64,000 nucleotides of DNA, taken from the NCBI RefSeq assembly GCF_026626635.1, contig NZ_JAPNKA010000001.1, forward strand, positions 3,038,001-3,102,000, written 5' to 3'. Of this stretch, positions 18,344-26,593 are shown piece after piece. Each line of letters starts with the position of its first letter. The first letter of the stretch is position 1. The DNA comes from Archangium lansingense. Its GTDB lineage: Bacteria; Myxococcota; Myxococcia; Myxococcales; Myxococcaceae. The notes under the pieces are model-generated. The model was given only the letters and a program-made list of their open reading frames with translations. It searched no databases and was not told the origin of the DNA. Both the position numbers and the translations under genes were made by a program.

Positions 18344-18769
18344 CTAGTTCTTCTGCTCCTCGACACCCAGGAAGATCTTCTTGGCCTTCGCCTTGCGGGT
18401 GACCTCCATCACCTGGCGCACATCGCCAACGGTGAGGGCGCTGTCACCCTTGAGGAGGATCTTCTTGTTGGGCAGGTAGGAGAGCGTGTCCTTCAGCTTC
18501 GCCTCCAGCCCCGCCACGTCGTACTCGTCCTGCTCCACGAACATCTTCTTGTCCGTGGTGACGGAGAGGATGATCGGATCCGGATCATTCGTACTGCCCT
18601 TGTCGTCCTCCACCTTGGCTGCCTTGGGCAGGGTGACGGACTTGCCACGCTGGAGCATGGGCGTGACGACCATGAAGATGATGAGGAGCACCAGCACCAC
18701 GTCTACCAGCGGCGTGACGTTGATGTCGCTCTTCGGGCCCCCTTGGGAGCCGCCTGTGGACATTCCCAT
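18344..18769 (-). CDS. exbD: ExbD/TolR family proton-channel subunit (first copy)
   Basis: A 141-residue protein, with the same arrangement as its neighbour: SDINVTPLVDVVLVLLIIFMVVTP as the single membrane helix with the functional Asp, and a periplasmic domain ending LGVEEQKN. The periplasmic part is clearly different from the second copy. The start at ATG 18769 has AGGTG at good spacing; another ATG follows at 18763. It lies 102 bp downstream of exbB, and that gap holds a strong hairpin. Confidence 0.91.
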   Translation of the reverse strand: MGMSTGGSQGGPKSDINVTPLVDVVLVLLIIFMVVTPMLQRGKSVTLPKAAKVEDDKGSTNDPDPIILSVTTDKKMFVEQDEYDVAGLEAKLKDTLSYLPNKKILLKGDSALTVGDVRQVMEVTRKAKAKKIFLGVEEQKN

Positions 18770-18802
18770 GCGTGCACCTGTTCCTGGAGAAGAGAGCGCC
18801 CG

Positions 18803-18834
18803 CCCCACGTGGGGTCTCCGTTACGCGGAGACCC
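18803..18834. repeat. Hairpin and palindrome in the exbB-exbD gap
   Basis: A perfect 12-bp palindrome CCCCACGTGGGG (18803-18814) overlaps a perfect 9-bp stem with a 5-nt loop (18812-18820 and 18826-18834). In the leftward transcript it lies between the exbB stop and the exbD start. It could act as a partial terminator or an mRNA stabiliser setting ExbB above ExbD. Function inferred. Confidence 0.6.
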
Positions 18835-18871
18835 GTTGCACGAGGAGGCGGGCCTTTGGCTCTCGGGAGGA

Positions 18872-19561
18872 CTAGGCCTGGGGGGCGTGCGAACCACCCA
18901 GGTTGCGCGCGACCACGTCCAGGAACTCGTTGGAGGACTCGGAGATGTCCACCGAGCGAGCGTCCACCCAGCCCGACAGGAAGTTGTAGGCCATAACCGC
19001 CGGGATGGCCACCAGCAGACCGAAGGCCGTGGTGATGAGCGCCTCGGCGATACCGGCAGAGATGGTCCCCAGACCACCCGAGCCAGCGGCCGCCATGAGC
19101 TGGAAGGCGTTCACGATACCCATCGTGGTGCCCAGCAGACCCACGAACGGAGCCGTGGAGCCCACCGTGGCCAGCACGCCCAGGCCGCGCTTGAGGCTCT
19201 GCACCTCACGCTGCGCCTGGCGCTCGAGGGCGCGTGCCACCGACTCCACCGCCACTTCCTTGTCGGAAGGGCTGATCCGGTACGCGGTCAGGCCGGAGCC
19301 GATCACGCGGCCCAGGTGGCCGATGTCCTTGCCCATGTTGGTGTTGGCGGCCTGCTGGAGATCGCCCTTGGCCAGGATGGCGCCCATCTTGGCCGCGAAG
19401 TTACGCGAGTCCTTGCGGGTCTTGCGGAAGACGATGATGCGCTCCGCCATCACGACCAACGACGCGACGGACATGATCGCCAGGGCGAAGATGATGCAAC
19501 GGGCGAAAAGACCCGTGGATGCCCAGATGCCAGCAAGCGTGAAATTAGCTGAATGATCCAT
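18872..19561 (-). CDS. exbB: ExbB/TolQ/MotA family proton-channel protein
   Basis: A 229-residue inner-membrane protein. The first helix is at about 18-40 (ARCIIFALAIMSVASLVVM), and the paired helices 2 and 3 include the family signature GVLATVGSTAPFVGLLGTTMGIVNAF and ALITTAFGLLVAIPAVMAYN. With ExbD it forms the motor that energises TonB. The gene order tonB-exbB-exbD-exbD and the adjacent Oar receptor point to ExbB and not to a flagellar or Tol role; TolA, TolB and Pal are absent here. Confidence 0.93.
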   Translation of the reverse strand: MDHSANFTLAGIWASTGLFARCIIFALAIMSVASLVVMAERIIVFRKTRKDSRNFAAKMGAILAKGDLQQAANTNMGKDIGHLGRVIGSGLTAYRISPSDKEVAVESVARALERQAQREVQSLKRGLGVLATVGSTAPFVGLLGTTMGIVNAFQLMAAAGSGGLGTISAGIAEALITTAFGLLVAIPAVMAYNFLSGWVDARSVDISESSNEFLDVVARNLGGSHAPQA

Positions 19562-19632
19562 GGTGGGGGAATGCGCTCCTCCTCGAGCGCGGTAAGGGTA
19601 CGTCAGTTACGGCAGATGTGGCGGAGCCCAGA

Positions 19633-20394
19633 CTAGCGGGGCAGGCTCAGACGGATGTTGAAGGTGTAGTCGACCTGAACGGGCCGGCCCTGGAACGTCA
19701 CGGGCTTGTAGCGCTGAGCATACAGCGAATCCAACACCGCCTGCTCCATGTGGGGCAACGGCTTGATGATGCGGCAGCGCTCGATCGCTCCCTCGGTGGT
19801 GATGACGCACTTGACGATCATCAGGCCCTGAACGCGCGCCTCGAGGGCCTCGCGGGTGTACTGGGGTGCCGGACCAGACATCTTCTCCGGGCGGGTCATT
19901 CCCGCGCCGAACGGAAGCACGTCCGTTCCAGTGCTGCCCACCTGGCCACCGAGCACTCCACCAACCACTCCGCCCACCACGCCGCCGATCACACCGCCGG
20001 GCACGCCACCCTCGACGCCACCCTCCACCTCTTCCTCGCTGGCCTCCTCTTCCTCGCCAGCGTTCGGATCAGGCTCCACCTCGGGCGGCTTCTCCTGGGG
20101 GATCTCCTTGGGCTGCACGATGACGTCGGGCTTCTTCACCACCGGCTTCTTGGTCGGGTTCTTCTTCGACGCAGGCGGTGGAGGAGGCGGAGGCGGCGGC
20201 GGGGCAGCCGCCATCGGCGGAGCCATCGCCTGCTTGAAGGTCACCTCGACCTCCTTCTCCTTCTCCTTGGCAGGCCGCGCAGAAATCCAGACGGCGAACA
20301 CGAAGAGACCGACATGCAGCACGACCGAGATGAAGGTGCCCACGCCGAAACGCGTCTTGGGGCCTTGTCCGCGGTCAAGGACAGAGTCGAACAT
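19633..20394 (-). CDS. tonB: TonB energy-transducing protein
   Basis: A 253-residue protein with a short cytosolic N-terminus, one membrane helix (about 19-38, FISVVLHVGLFVFAVWI), a Pro run (about ten), a Lys/Pro and Glu/Pro spacer, then an unusual Gly/Val repeat (GGV-x-GGV, about 135-160) and a TonB C-terminal domain (about 185-253, ending LSLPR). The spacer spans the periplasm and the final domain contacts TonB boxes. The ATG at 20394 has AGGAGC upstream. It shares a divergent promoter region with the Oar receptor. The Gly/Val-rich stretch is not typical of TonB and may be flexible. Confidence 0.92.
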   Translation of the reverse strand: MFDSVLDRGQGPKTRFGVGTFISVVLHVGLFVFAVWISARPAKEKEKEVEVTFKQAMAPPMAAAPPPPPPPPPPASKKNPTKKPVVKKPDVIVQPKEIPQEKPPEVEPDPNAGEEEEASEEEVEGGVEGGVPGGVIGGVVGGVVGGVLGGQVGSTGTDVLPFGAGMTRPEKMSGPAPQYTREALEARVQGLMIVKCVITTEGAIERCRIIKPLPHMEQAVLDSLYAQRYKPVTFQGRPVQVDYTFNIRLSLPR

Positions 20395-20458
20395 GCGTAA
20401 CGCTCCTGAACTCCGGTGGACACCCACCACGTCCCGCCCGGATCACAAAAGGCGCGCT

Positions 20459-20486
20459 ACATTACAAAAACCGGGGACGGGTGCAA
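20459..20486 (-). promoter_or_regulatory. Candidate sigma70 promoter of the tonB operon
   Basis: On the minus strand TTGCAC (20481-20486) is followed after 16 bp by TAATGT (20459-20464). The predicted start would be about 55-60 nt before the tonB ATG. The match to consensus is good for such a GC-rich genome. No Fur-like box is evident. Confidence 0.6.
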
Positions 20487-20557
20487 GTGACCCCACCCTG
20501 GAAGGCCACCTGCGTGATCGGCCAATGCCCCACAAGTCACCAAAAAGCAACGGCATA

Positions 20558-20585
20558 TTGACAACTGGAGGACCCCAGGTATTTT
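20558..20585 (+). promoter_or_regulatory. Candidate sigma70 promoter of the Oar-like receptor
   Basis: A perfect TTGACA (20558-20563) is followed after 16 bp by TATTTT (20580-20585). Transcription would begin near 20592, leaving a leader of about 45 nt with GGAGGGG before ATG 20636. It is back to back with the tonB promoter. Confidence 0.65.
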
Positions 20586-20635
20586 CCCGTACCATTTTAG
20601 TTGCAGTGCAAGCCCACCTTGGAGGGGTTCCCAGC

Positions 20636-23600
20636 ATGCAAGTAAGACGGATGCTCCGGGCAACTGGAGTGGTTGTGGTCGCGGGTCTGTCGTACGGGAC
20701 TGCGGCCTATGCGGATAGCGTGATTGTCGGTACGGTTGTCAGCGCCGACACCAAGAAGCCGGTCTCTGATGTGGTCGTCACGGCTACATCGCCCAATCTT
20801 CAGGGCGAGCAGGTCGTGGTGACAGACGCGCAGGGTCAGTACCGCATTCCCCAACTGCCGCCGGGTATCTATACCCTCCGGTTCGACAAGGAATCGTTCA
20901 AGCCGTTCTCGCGTGGTGAGATCCAGCTACGTCTGGACCGCACCATCCGCGTGAACGTGGAGATGCTGCCCGAGGCCTTCACCGAGGTCATCGAGGTGAC
21001 GGCCCGGCCGCCGACCATCGACGTGGGCTCGACCAGCGTCGGCATGAACGTCGACCAGGACTTCATCAAGCGCATCTCGGTGAACCGCCCTGGCGGCAAG
21101 GCCGGTGCGACCCGCTCCTTCGAGTCCCTGGCCGAGCTGGCCCCGGGCGCGCAGAGCGACGCGTACGGCGTGTCCATCAACGGCACCACGTCGCCTGAGA
21201 ACGGGTACGTGGTGGACGGTCTGTCCACGAACGACCCGGCCTTCGGCATCAACGCCAGCCCGCTGAGCGTGGAGTTCGTGGGTGATGTCAACATCATCAC
21301 CGGTGGCTACATGCCGGAGTACGGCCGCTCCACTGGCGGCGTGCTCAACGCGGTGACGAAGTCCGGTTCCAACGAGTTCCATGGCTCCGTCTATGGCACC
21401 GTCACCCCTGGCTTCCTCGAGGGTCGGCGCCAGCAGGTGGTGAGCGCCCAGTCGGTCGTCAGCGGCCGCAACGCGCTGGACTTCATGGGTGATGTCGGCG
21501 CCACGTTGGGCGGTCCGATCATCAAGGACAAGCTCTGGTTCTTCGCCGGTGTGGCCCCGTCCTACAGCCACTACACCCACACGCGTACCCTCAACCGGTT
21601 CGACACGGAGCTCTACACCGCCAATGGCACGGATGGCGTGGCGGGCACTCCGGACGACGTGATCCGGGCCCGTGTCGTCAAGGACGCCAACGGCTTCAAC
21701 AAGTACACCACCATCCCCGGGTCCGAGCGCACCTTCGGGGCCCAGGCTCAGAGCCTGCAGTACATGGGCAAGCTGACCTACCTCGTCAACCAGGACCACA
21801 ACGTGTCGCTGTCCGTCGCGGGCACGCCGAGCACGTCCGGTTCCACGGGGGTCCTGTCGATCGACCCGCAGACGGGCGGTCTGTTCGCCACGCTCAACGG
21901 CAACCCCGCGAGCTTGGCCAACCTTGTGGAGCTGTCGAGCGCCACGTCCGTGGCCTTGAAGTACGCAGGTGCCTTCGCGGAGAAGAAGGTCCTGGTGGAC
22001 GCGAACGTCGGTTGGTTCCACCAGACGGCCTCCACGCTGCCGTCGGACGGCTCGCAGCTGGGCTCCGAGGAGGGCATGTCGGGTTTGGCGGCCGTGCAGT
22101 ACCGCCAGCGGCGCCCCATCTGGTACTACCAGTACGAGAGCGACATCGAGGGCATCCGGGCCTACTGCAACGAGAACGTGCCGGGCGTCTCGGAAGCGAG
22201 CTCTGGAACGGTTGCCTGCCCGACCACGAACTACCGTGAGGGTGGTCCGGGTCTCGTCACCGATGGCACGCTGGATCGCGTGCAGATGAACGCCAAGGGC
22301 ACGTACCTGCTCGACCTGCTCGGCAGCCACGTGATCAAGGCGGGCGGTGACGTGGAGTTGCTCAGCTACAAGCTGGACAAGGCCTACACCAACCGCATCT
22401 TCCTGCGCGAGGCGACCGACGGCTCCTACTGGCAGGACTTCCGCCGCTACGGCTACCAGGAAGGACCGGACAGCGCGGTCTCCGAGTTCCTGCAGAGCTC
22501 CTCCACCACGAGCACCACGGTGGGTGGCTTCATCCAGGACAGCTGGACGATCGCCAACCGGGTGACGTTCAACGTGGGTGTGCGGTATGACACCCAGTGG
22601 TTGTACGGTGCGGACAACAGCCTGGCCTTCGTGCTCGGCAACCAGCTCTCGCCGCGCCTGGGTGTGATCGTCGATCCGTTCGCCAACGGCCGCATGAAGG
22701 TGTACGCGAACTTCGCTCGCTACTACGAGCAGGTTCCGCTCAACCTCCTGGACCGCCAGTTCCCGGGTGAGCGCCGCTACTCCGTCTTCCGCGCTGCTGG
22801 CACCGGTGCCGGCTCCTGCGATCCGGCCACCATGGCGACGCGTGATGGCCAGCAGGAGTGCCTCTACGACCCGGATTATATCGATCCGCGGACGGGTGAG
22901 GCCGACCCGAAGAACCAGGAAGGCAACCTGCTCGATCAGCACGGGCCCGGTGAGCTCAACCCGAGCTTCACGCACGCGGGTGGTAAGGTCGACCGGTCGC
23001 CGGTGGACCCCAACCTCCAGGCCCAGTCCTCGGACGAGTTGCTCCTCGGCGCCGAGTACGAGGTGCTGGCCAACATCCGGTTGGGTGCCAACTACACGCA
23101 CCGCTACATGAACTCGGTCATCGAGGACATGAGCCGTGACGATGGCAACACCTACTTCCTGGGCAACCCGGGCCAAGGCTTCGCCAAGGAGTTCCCGAAG
23201 CCGGTGCGTAACTACGACGCGGTGACGGTGTTCCTCAACCGCACCTTCAGCGACGGCTGGCTGGCCCAGGCGAGCTACACCTGGTCCCGCCTCGAGGGTA
23301 ACTACCCTGGCCTCTTCCGGCCGGAGAACTCCCAGCTCGATCCGAACATTCTCTCGGACTTCGACCTGATCTCCCTGCTGAAGAACCGCTCGGGTCTGCT
23401 GCCCTACGACCGGACCCACGCCATCAAGATCTTCGGTGCCAAGGAGTTCAGCTTCACCAATGATCTGAGCGCGAGCATCGGTCTGTCCTATCGCGGCAAC
23501 TCCGGTACGCCCATCAGCGCCATCGGAGCCCACGAGCTCTACGGTCCGAGCGAGGCGTTCATCGTTAACCGCGGCAGCATGGGCCGGACCCCATGGGTCA

Positions 23601-23905
23601 ACAACATCGACACCAACCTGGGTGTCAACTACCGCGTTTCCAAGACGAACGTGGTGTCGCTCAGCCTGGACGTGTTCAACATCTTCAACTTCCAGGGAGT
23701 CACCGCAGTCGATCAGATCTACACCAACGTGGCCGTTCTGCCGATCGAAGGTGGCAAGGCGAATGGTGAGCTGTCGCCGGATCAGGTCAACAAGGCGGAT
23801 GGCTCGGGCCCGTTGACCGAGGCTGATCGCAACCTGAACTACAAGAACCCGACCCAGTACCAGGCCCCGCGGCAGATTCGCGTCGGACTGAAGTACACGT
23901 TCTAA
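20636..23905 (+). CDS. oar: Oar-like TonB-dependent outer-membrane receptor
   Basis: A 1089-residue outer-membrane protein. It has a signal peptide (cleavage likely after AAYA), a carboxypeptidase-regulatory-like beta-sandwich (about 27-120, SVIVGTVVSADTKKPVSDVV...), a plug domain (about 125-250, with NGYVVDGLSTNDP and GGYMPEYGRSTGGVLNAVTK) and a long beta-barrel ending in an aromatic residue (GLKYTF). This is the architecture of Oar, first known from M. xanthus, where it affects development, and of relatives that export proteins. The start at ATG 20636 has GGAGGGG upstream; a much longer reading frame to 19856 runs through tonB and is not real. Transport substrate unknown. Confidence 0.92.
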   Translation: MQVRRMLRATGVVVVAGLSYGTAAYADSVIVGTVVSADTKKPVSDVVVTATSPNLQGEQVVVTDAQGQYRIPQLPPGIYTLRFDKESFKPFSRGEIQLRLDRTIRVNVEMLPEAFTEVIEVTARPPTIDVGSTSVGMNVDQDFIKRISVNRPGGKAGATRSFESLAELAPGAQSDAYGVSINGTTSPENGYVVDGLSTNDPAFGINASPLSVEFVGDVNIITGGYMPEYGRSTGGVLNAVTKSGSNEFHGSVYGTVTPGFLEGRRQQVVSAQSVVSGRNALDFMGDVGATLGGPIIKDKLWFFAGVAPSYSHYTHTRTLNRFDTELYTANGTDGVAGTPDDVIRARVVKDANGFNKYTTIPGSERTFGAQAQSLQYMGKLTYLVNQDHNVSLSVAGTPSTSGSTGVLSIDPQTGGLFATLNGNPASLANLVELSSATSVALKYAGAFAEKKVLVDANVGWFHQTASTLPSDGSQLGSEEGMSGLAAVQYRQRRPIWYYQYESDIEGIRAYCNENVPGVSEASSGTVACPTTNYREGGPGLVTDGTLDRVQMNAKGTYLLDLLGSHVIKAGGDVELLSYKLDKAYTNRIFLREATDGSYWQDFRRYGYQEGPDSAVSEFLQSSSTTSTTVGGFIQDSWTIANRVTFNVGVRYDTQWLYGADNSLAFVLGNQLSPRLGVIVDPFANGRMKVYANFARYYEQVPLNLLDRQFPGERRYSVFRAAGTGAGSCDPATMATRDGQQECLYDPDYIDPRTGEADPKNQEGNLLDQHGPGELNPSFTHAGGKVDRSPVDPNLQAQSSDELLLGAEYEVLANIRLGANYTHRYMNSVIEDMSRDDGNTYFLGNPGQGFAKEFPKPVRNYDAVTVFLNRTFSDGWLAQASYTWSRLEGNYPGLFRPENSQLDPNILSDFDLISLLKNRSGLLPYDRTHAIKIFGAKEFSFTNDLSASIGLSYRGNSGTPISAIGAHELYGPSEAFIVNRGSMGRTPWVNNIDTNLGVNYRVSKTNVVSLSLDVFNIFNFQGVTAVDQIYTNVAVLPIEGGKANGELSPDQVNKADGSGPLTEADRNLNYKNPTQYQAPRQIRVGLKYTF

Positions 23906-23934
23906 GACCTCCAGCCGGATTGGGACTTCAAGAA

Positions 23935-24831
23935 ATGAGCAACCGTATTGCAACTGCTGTAGCTGTCCTCGGTGCTGCCGGCGTCATTTCCGGTTGTGTC
24001 CTTGAGCAGCCCTCGCCCGGGTGCCAGGTCCAGGACTCCGACGTTCCCTGGCAGGCCGTGTACACCCTGAAGAACGCCGATGACGCGACCAAGTCGTGCG
24101 GCCAACTGAAGGGTGAGGCGCTGGGCGTCTGGAAGTACGTGGAGGATCCGCTCGGGACCCCCAAGAACGTGCTGGTCATCCGGCCGCAAGGGACTGCCTC
24201 CCGGTTCGCCTACACGTACGAGTACATGGCGACGGACGCCAAGGGCAACCCGGTCAAGAAGTTGAAGGAGATCACGCGCGTCGATCTGGATGCGCTGGAA
24301 GAGGAGCGGGAGGGGCAGGCCCTCGAGGTCATGAAGGCGGCCAACACCGGTCCTGCATCCTTGGACATGGAGGCCAACTCCGAAGGTCTGTGCACGGCGA
24401 AGGACTTCTCGCGGCCGGCCACTGTGAACGCGGCAGAGGCGCGCCACCACGAGACCAACGCGCTGCTCGCGCCTGCGGAGACCATCACCTACACGTACAG
24501 CAACGTGCAGGTGTACTCGGCCGCGTCGGCACCTGGCACCCAGCTGACTGGCACGTTCACCTACTCGGACGGTCCTGGCTGCACGGTGGAGTACGAGGTG
24601 AACGCGATCTGGCCGCAGGTGCTCTGCAATGCAGACGCGGAGGACTCGGCTGAGAAGTGCGGCGAAGGCTCGGGCATCAACCCGGACTTCGACGTGCGGT
24701 GCGACGAGTCCCAGCCGGACACCATGCGTGACGACGATCACAATGGTTTCCAGGACGTGGACGACGACGGCAACAAGCTCGTCTGGAAGGGTGCTTGCGT
24801 GCCCTCCAAGAAGGTTCCCTCCTTCAAGTAA
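23935..24831 (+). CDS. Lipoprotein linked to the Oar-like receptor, no known domain
   Basis: A 298-residue protein beginning 29 bp after the receptor stop and probably in its operon. The leader ends in a lipobox (VISGCVLEQ), so it is a predicted lipoprotein. The mature part is mixed alpha/beta and has Cys at CQVQ, KSCGQLK, EGLCTAK, GPGCTVE, PQVLCNA and further on, perhaps forming disulphides. Near the C-terminus DDDHNGFQDVDDDGN is an Asp-rich, calcium-loop-like segment. I recognise no family. By position it may cover or assist the receptor, as SusD does for SusC, but there is no sequence likeness to SusD that I can see. Confidence 0.8.
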   Translation: MSNRIATAVAVLGAAGVISGCVLEQPSPGCQVQDSDVPWQAVYTLKNADDATKSCGQLKGEALGVWKYVEDPLGTPKNVLVIRPQGTASRFAYTYEYMATDAKGNPVKKLKEITRVDLDALEEEREGQALEVMKAANTGPASLDMEANSEGLCTAKDFSRPATVNAAEARHHETNALLAPAETITYTYSNVQVYSAASAPGTQLTGTFTYSDGPGCTVEYEVNAIWPQVLCNADAEDSAEKCGEGSGINPDFDVRCDESQPDTMRDDDHNGFQDVDDDGNKLVWKGACVPSKKVPSFK

Positions 24832-24867
24832 GGGCTCGGCCTCTCCGAGGCTGATCTGAAGTCCATC

Positions 24868-24916
24868 GCGGCCCCGGTTGCTCCTCCCCCACGTGGGAGT
24901 GGCGGCCCGGGGCCGC
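24868..24916 (+). terminator. Branched terminator-like hairpin after the Oar-linked lipoprotein
   Basis: Perfect 10-bp outer arms at 24868-24877 and 24907-24916 enclose an inner dyad CCCACGTGGG (24888-24897). It lies 36 nt after the stop codon and before the radical SAM gene. There is no U-run, as is common at high GC. Confidence 0.6.
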
Positions 24917-24966
24917 GGTGTTTATGGACGGTTGATGCCCCGCGTGGGGGCTTTTTGGGAAGGTGC

Positions 24967-26502
24967 ATGGAGGGTCGCTACACACTGATTGAACGCGTCC
25001 AGGCGCTGCTGGGCGATGAACAGGGGACGCTCCACAAGGAAGCGCCCTACCGGGTGGCCCTCTGCTACCCGAGCCCCTACCACGTCGGCATGAGCTCGCT
25101 CGGCTACCAGGCCATGTACGGCGAGATTCACGCCCACCCAGGGGCCACCGCTGAGCGAGCCTTTCTGCCCGATGACGTGGAGGTGTACCGGCGCACGCGT
25201 ACGCCCCTCTTCACCTTCGAGTCGCAGACCCCCGTCTCCAGCTTCCACATGCTGGCCTTCTCCGTGGCCTATGAGCTGGAGCTGACTGGCCTGTTCTCCA
25301 TGCTGGAGCTGTCCGGCATCCCCGTCCTCAAGGAGGAGCGGGACGAGCGCCATCCCCTCGTGGTGGCTGGCGGGCCGCTGACCTTCTCCAATCCGGATCC
25401 GCTCGAGCCCTTCGTGGACGTGCTCGTGCAAGGTGAGGCCGATGATCTCATCCACGTTCTGCTGGAGGCGGCGGCGTCCATGGAGAAGGACGCGCTGCTG
25501 ACACATCTGGCGAGCATCCCTGGCTTCCGGGTGGCCGGGCGAGGGGGCAAGCGCTACCACGTCGCCAAGGCCACGGACTCACGGCTGCCGGCGCGCTCGG
25601 CCATCGTCACCCCGCACACGGAGCTGCGCTCGATGTTCCTCATCGAGCCCGAGCGCGGTTGCTCGCGCGGGTGCCACTACTGCGTCATGCGGCGCACCAC
25701 CAACGGCGGCATGCGCACCGTTCCGCCCGAGCGGGTGCTGTCGCTCATCCCCGAGCATGCGAAGCGCGTGGGACTCGTGGGCGCCGCCGTGACGGACCAT
25801 CCCCGCATCGTTGAGTTGCTTCGCACCCTGGTGGACTCGGGCCGGGCGGTGGGCGTGTCTTCGCTGCGTGCGGACCGACTCACCCAGGAGCTGGTGGATC
25901 AGCTGCGGCGCGGAGGCGCCACCAACCTCACCGTGGCCGCGGATGGGGCCTCGCAGCGCATGCGCGAGCTGGTGGACCGCAAGCACTCCGAGGAGCAGAT
26001 CATCCGCGCGGCGAACTTCGCCAAGACGGCGGGGATGCGGCAGCTCAAGGTGTACAACGTCGTCGGCCTGCCGCTGGAGGAGGACGCGGACGTCGACGAG
26101 CTGGCTCGCTTCACCGTGGAGCTGTCGAAGATCCTCCCGGTGGCGCTGGGCGTGGCGCCTTTTGTGGCCAAGCGCAATACGCCCCTGGATGGGGCCCCCT
26201 TTGCCGGCATTCGCGAGGTGGAGGGCCGGCTGGAGCGGCTGCGCAAGGGTCTCAAGGGACGCGCCGAGGTGCGGCCCACGTCGGCGCGCTGGGCCTGGGT
26301 GGAGTACATGCTGGCCCAGTGCGGCCCCGAGGCGGGTCTGGCCGCCATGGACGCCTGGAAGGCCGGTGGCGGCTTCGCGGCCTTCAAGCGCGCGTTCAAA
26401 GAGCGTGACTGCCAACCCTTCGTCGCCCGCCGGGTGGAGGATGGACGGCGCCGGCCCACCGAATGGCCCACCGTGGAGAACGTGGCTCCGCCCTACGTCT
26501 GA
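24967..26502 (+). CDS. Radical SAM protein with B12-binding-like N-terminus
   Basis: A 511-residue protein. The N-terminal part (about 15-190: RVALCYPSPYHVGMSSLGYQ..., VVAGGPLTFSNPDPL..., DVLVQGEAD) has the layout of the cobalamin-binding-like domain seen before many radical SAM cores. The [4Fe-4S] motif is Cys232-x3-Cys236-x2-Cys239 (CSRGCHYC), followed by the barrel. The architecture is that of B12-dependent or B12-domain radical SAM proteins such as the TIGR03960 type. The reaction is unknown. The start at ATG 24967 has GGGAAGG just upstream; TTG 24955 is a weaker option. No partner gene is evident. Confidence 0.85.
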   Translation: MEGRYTLIERVQALLGDEQGTLHKEAPYRVALCYPSPYHVGMSSLGYQAMYGEIHAHPGATAERAFLPDDVEVYRRTRTPLFTFESQTPVSSFHMLAFSVAYELELTGLFSMLELSGIPVLKEERDERHPLVVAGGPLTFSNPDPLEPFVDVLVQGEADDLIHVLLEAAASMEKDALLTHLASIPGFRVAGRGGKRYHVAKATDSRLPARSAIVTPHTELRSMFLIEPERGCSRGCHYCVMRRTTNGGMRTVPPERVLSLIPEHAKRVGLVGAAVTDHPRIVELLRTLVDSGRAVGVSSLRADRLTQELVDQLRRGGATNLTVAADGASQRMRELVDRKHSEEQIIRAANFAKTAGMRQLKVYNVVGLPLEEDADVDELARFTVELSKILPVALGVAPFVAKRNTPLDGAPFAGIREVEGRLERLRKGLKGRAEVRPTSARWAWVEYMLAQCGPEAGLAAMDAWKAGGGFAAFKRAFKERDCQPFVARRVEDGRRRPTEWPTVENVAPPYV

Positions 26503-26509
26503 CACTGGT

Positions 26510-26534
26510 GCGGCCCGTCCTTGCCCCGGGCCGC
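26510..26534 (+). terminator. Terminator-like hairpin after the radical SAM gene
   Basis: Perfect 8-bp arms GCGGCCCG (26510-26517) and CGGGCCGC (26527-26534) with a 9-nt loop start 7 nt after the stop codon. No U-run follows. Confidence 0.5.
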
Positions 26535-26593
26535 CCGCTGTCTGCTAGAAGGCCGCATGCGCCGTTTCCAGGCGCCAGGAGGCTTCTGCGGCA

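Noticed and set aside
19856..20635. N-terminal extension of the Oar-like receptor
   Set aside because: The frame is open, but it runs antisense through tonB. The signal peptide and ribosome binding site place the start at 20636.
20927..23953. Minus-strand ORF of 1008 residues
   Set aside because: Shadow of the Oar-like receptor; low stop frequency is due to codon bias on the plus strand.
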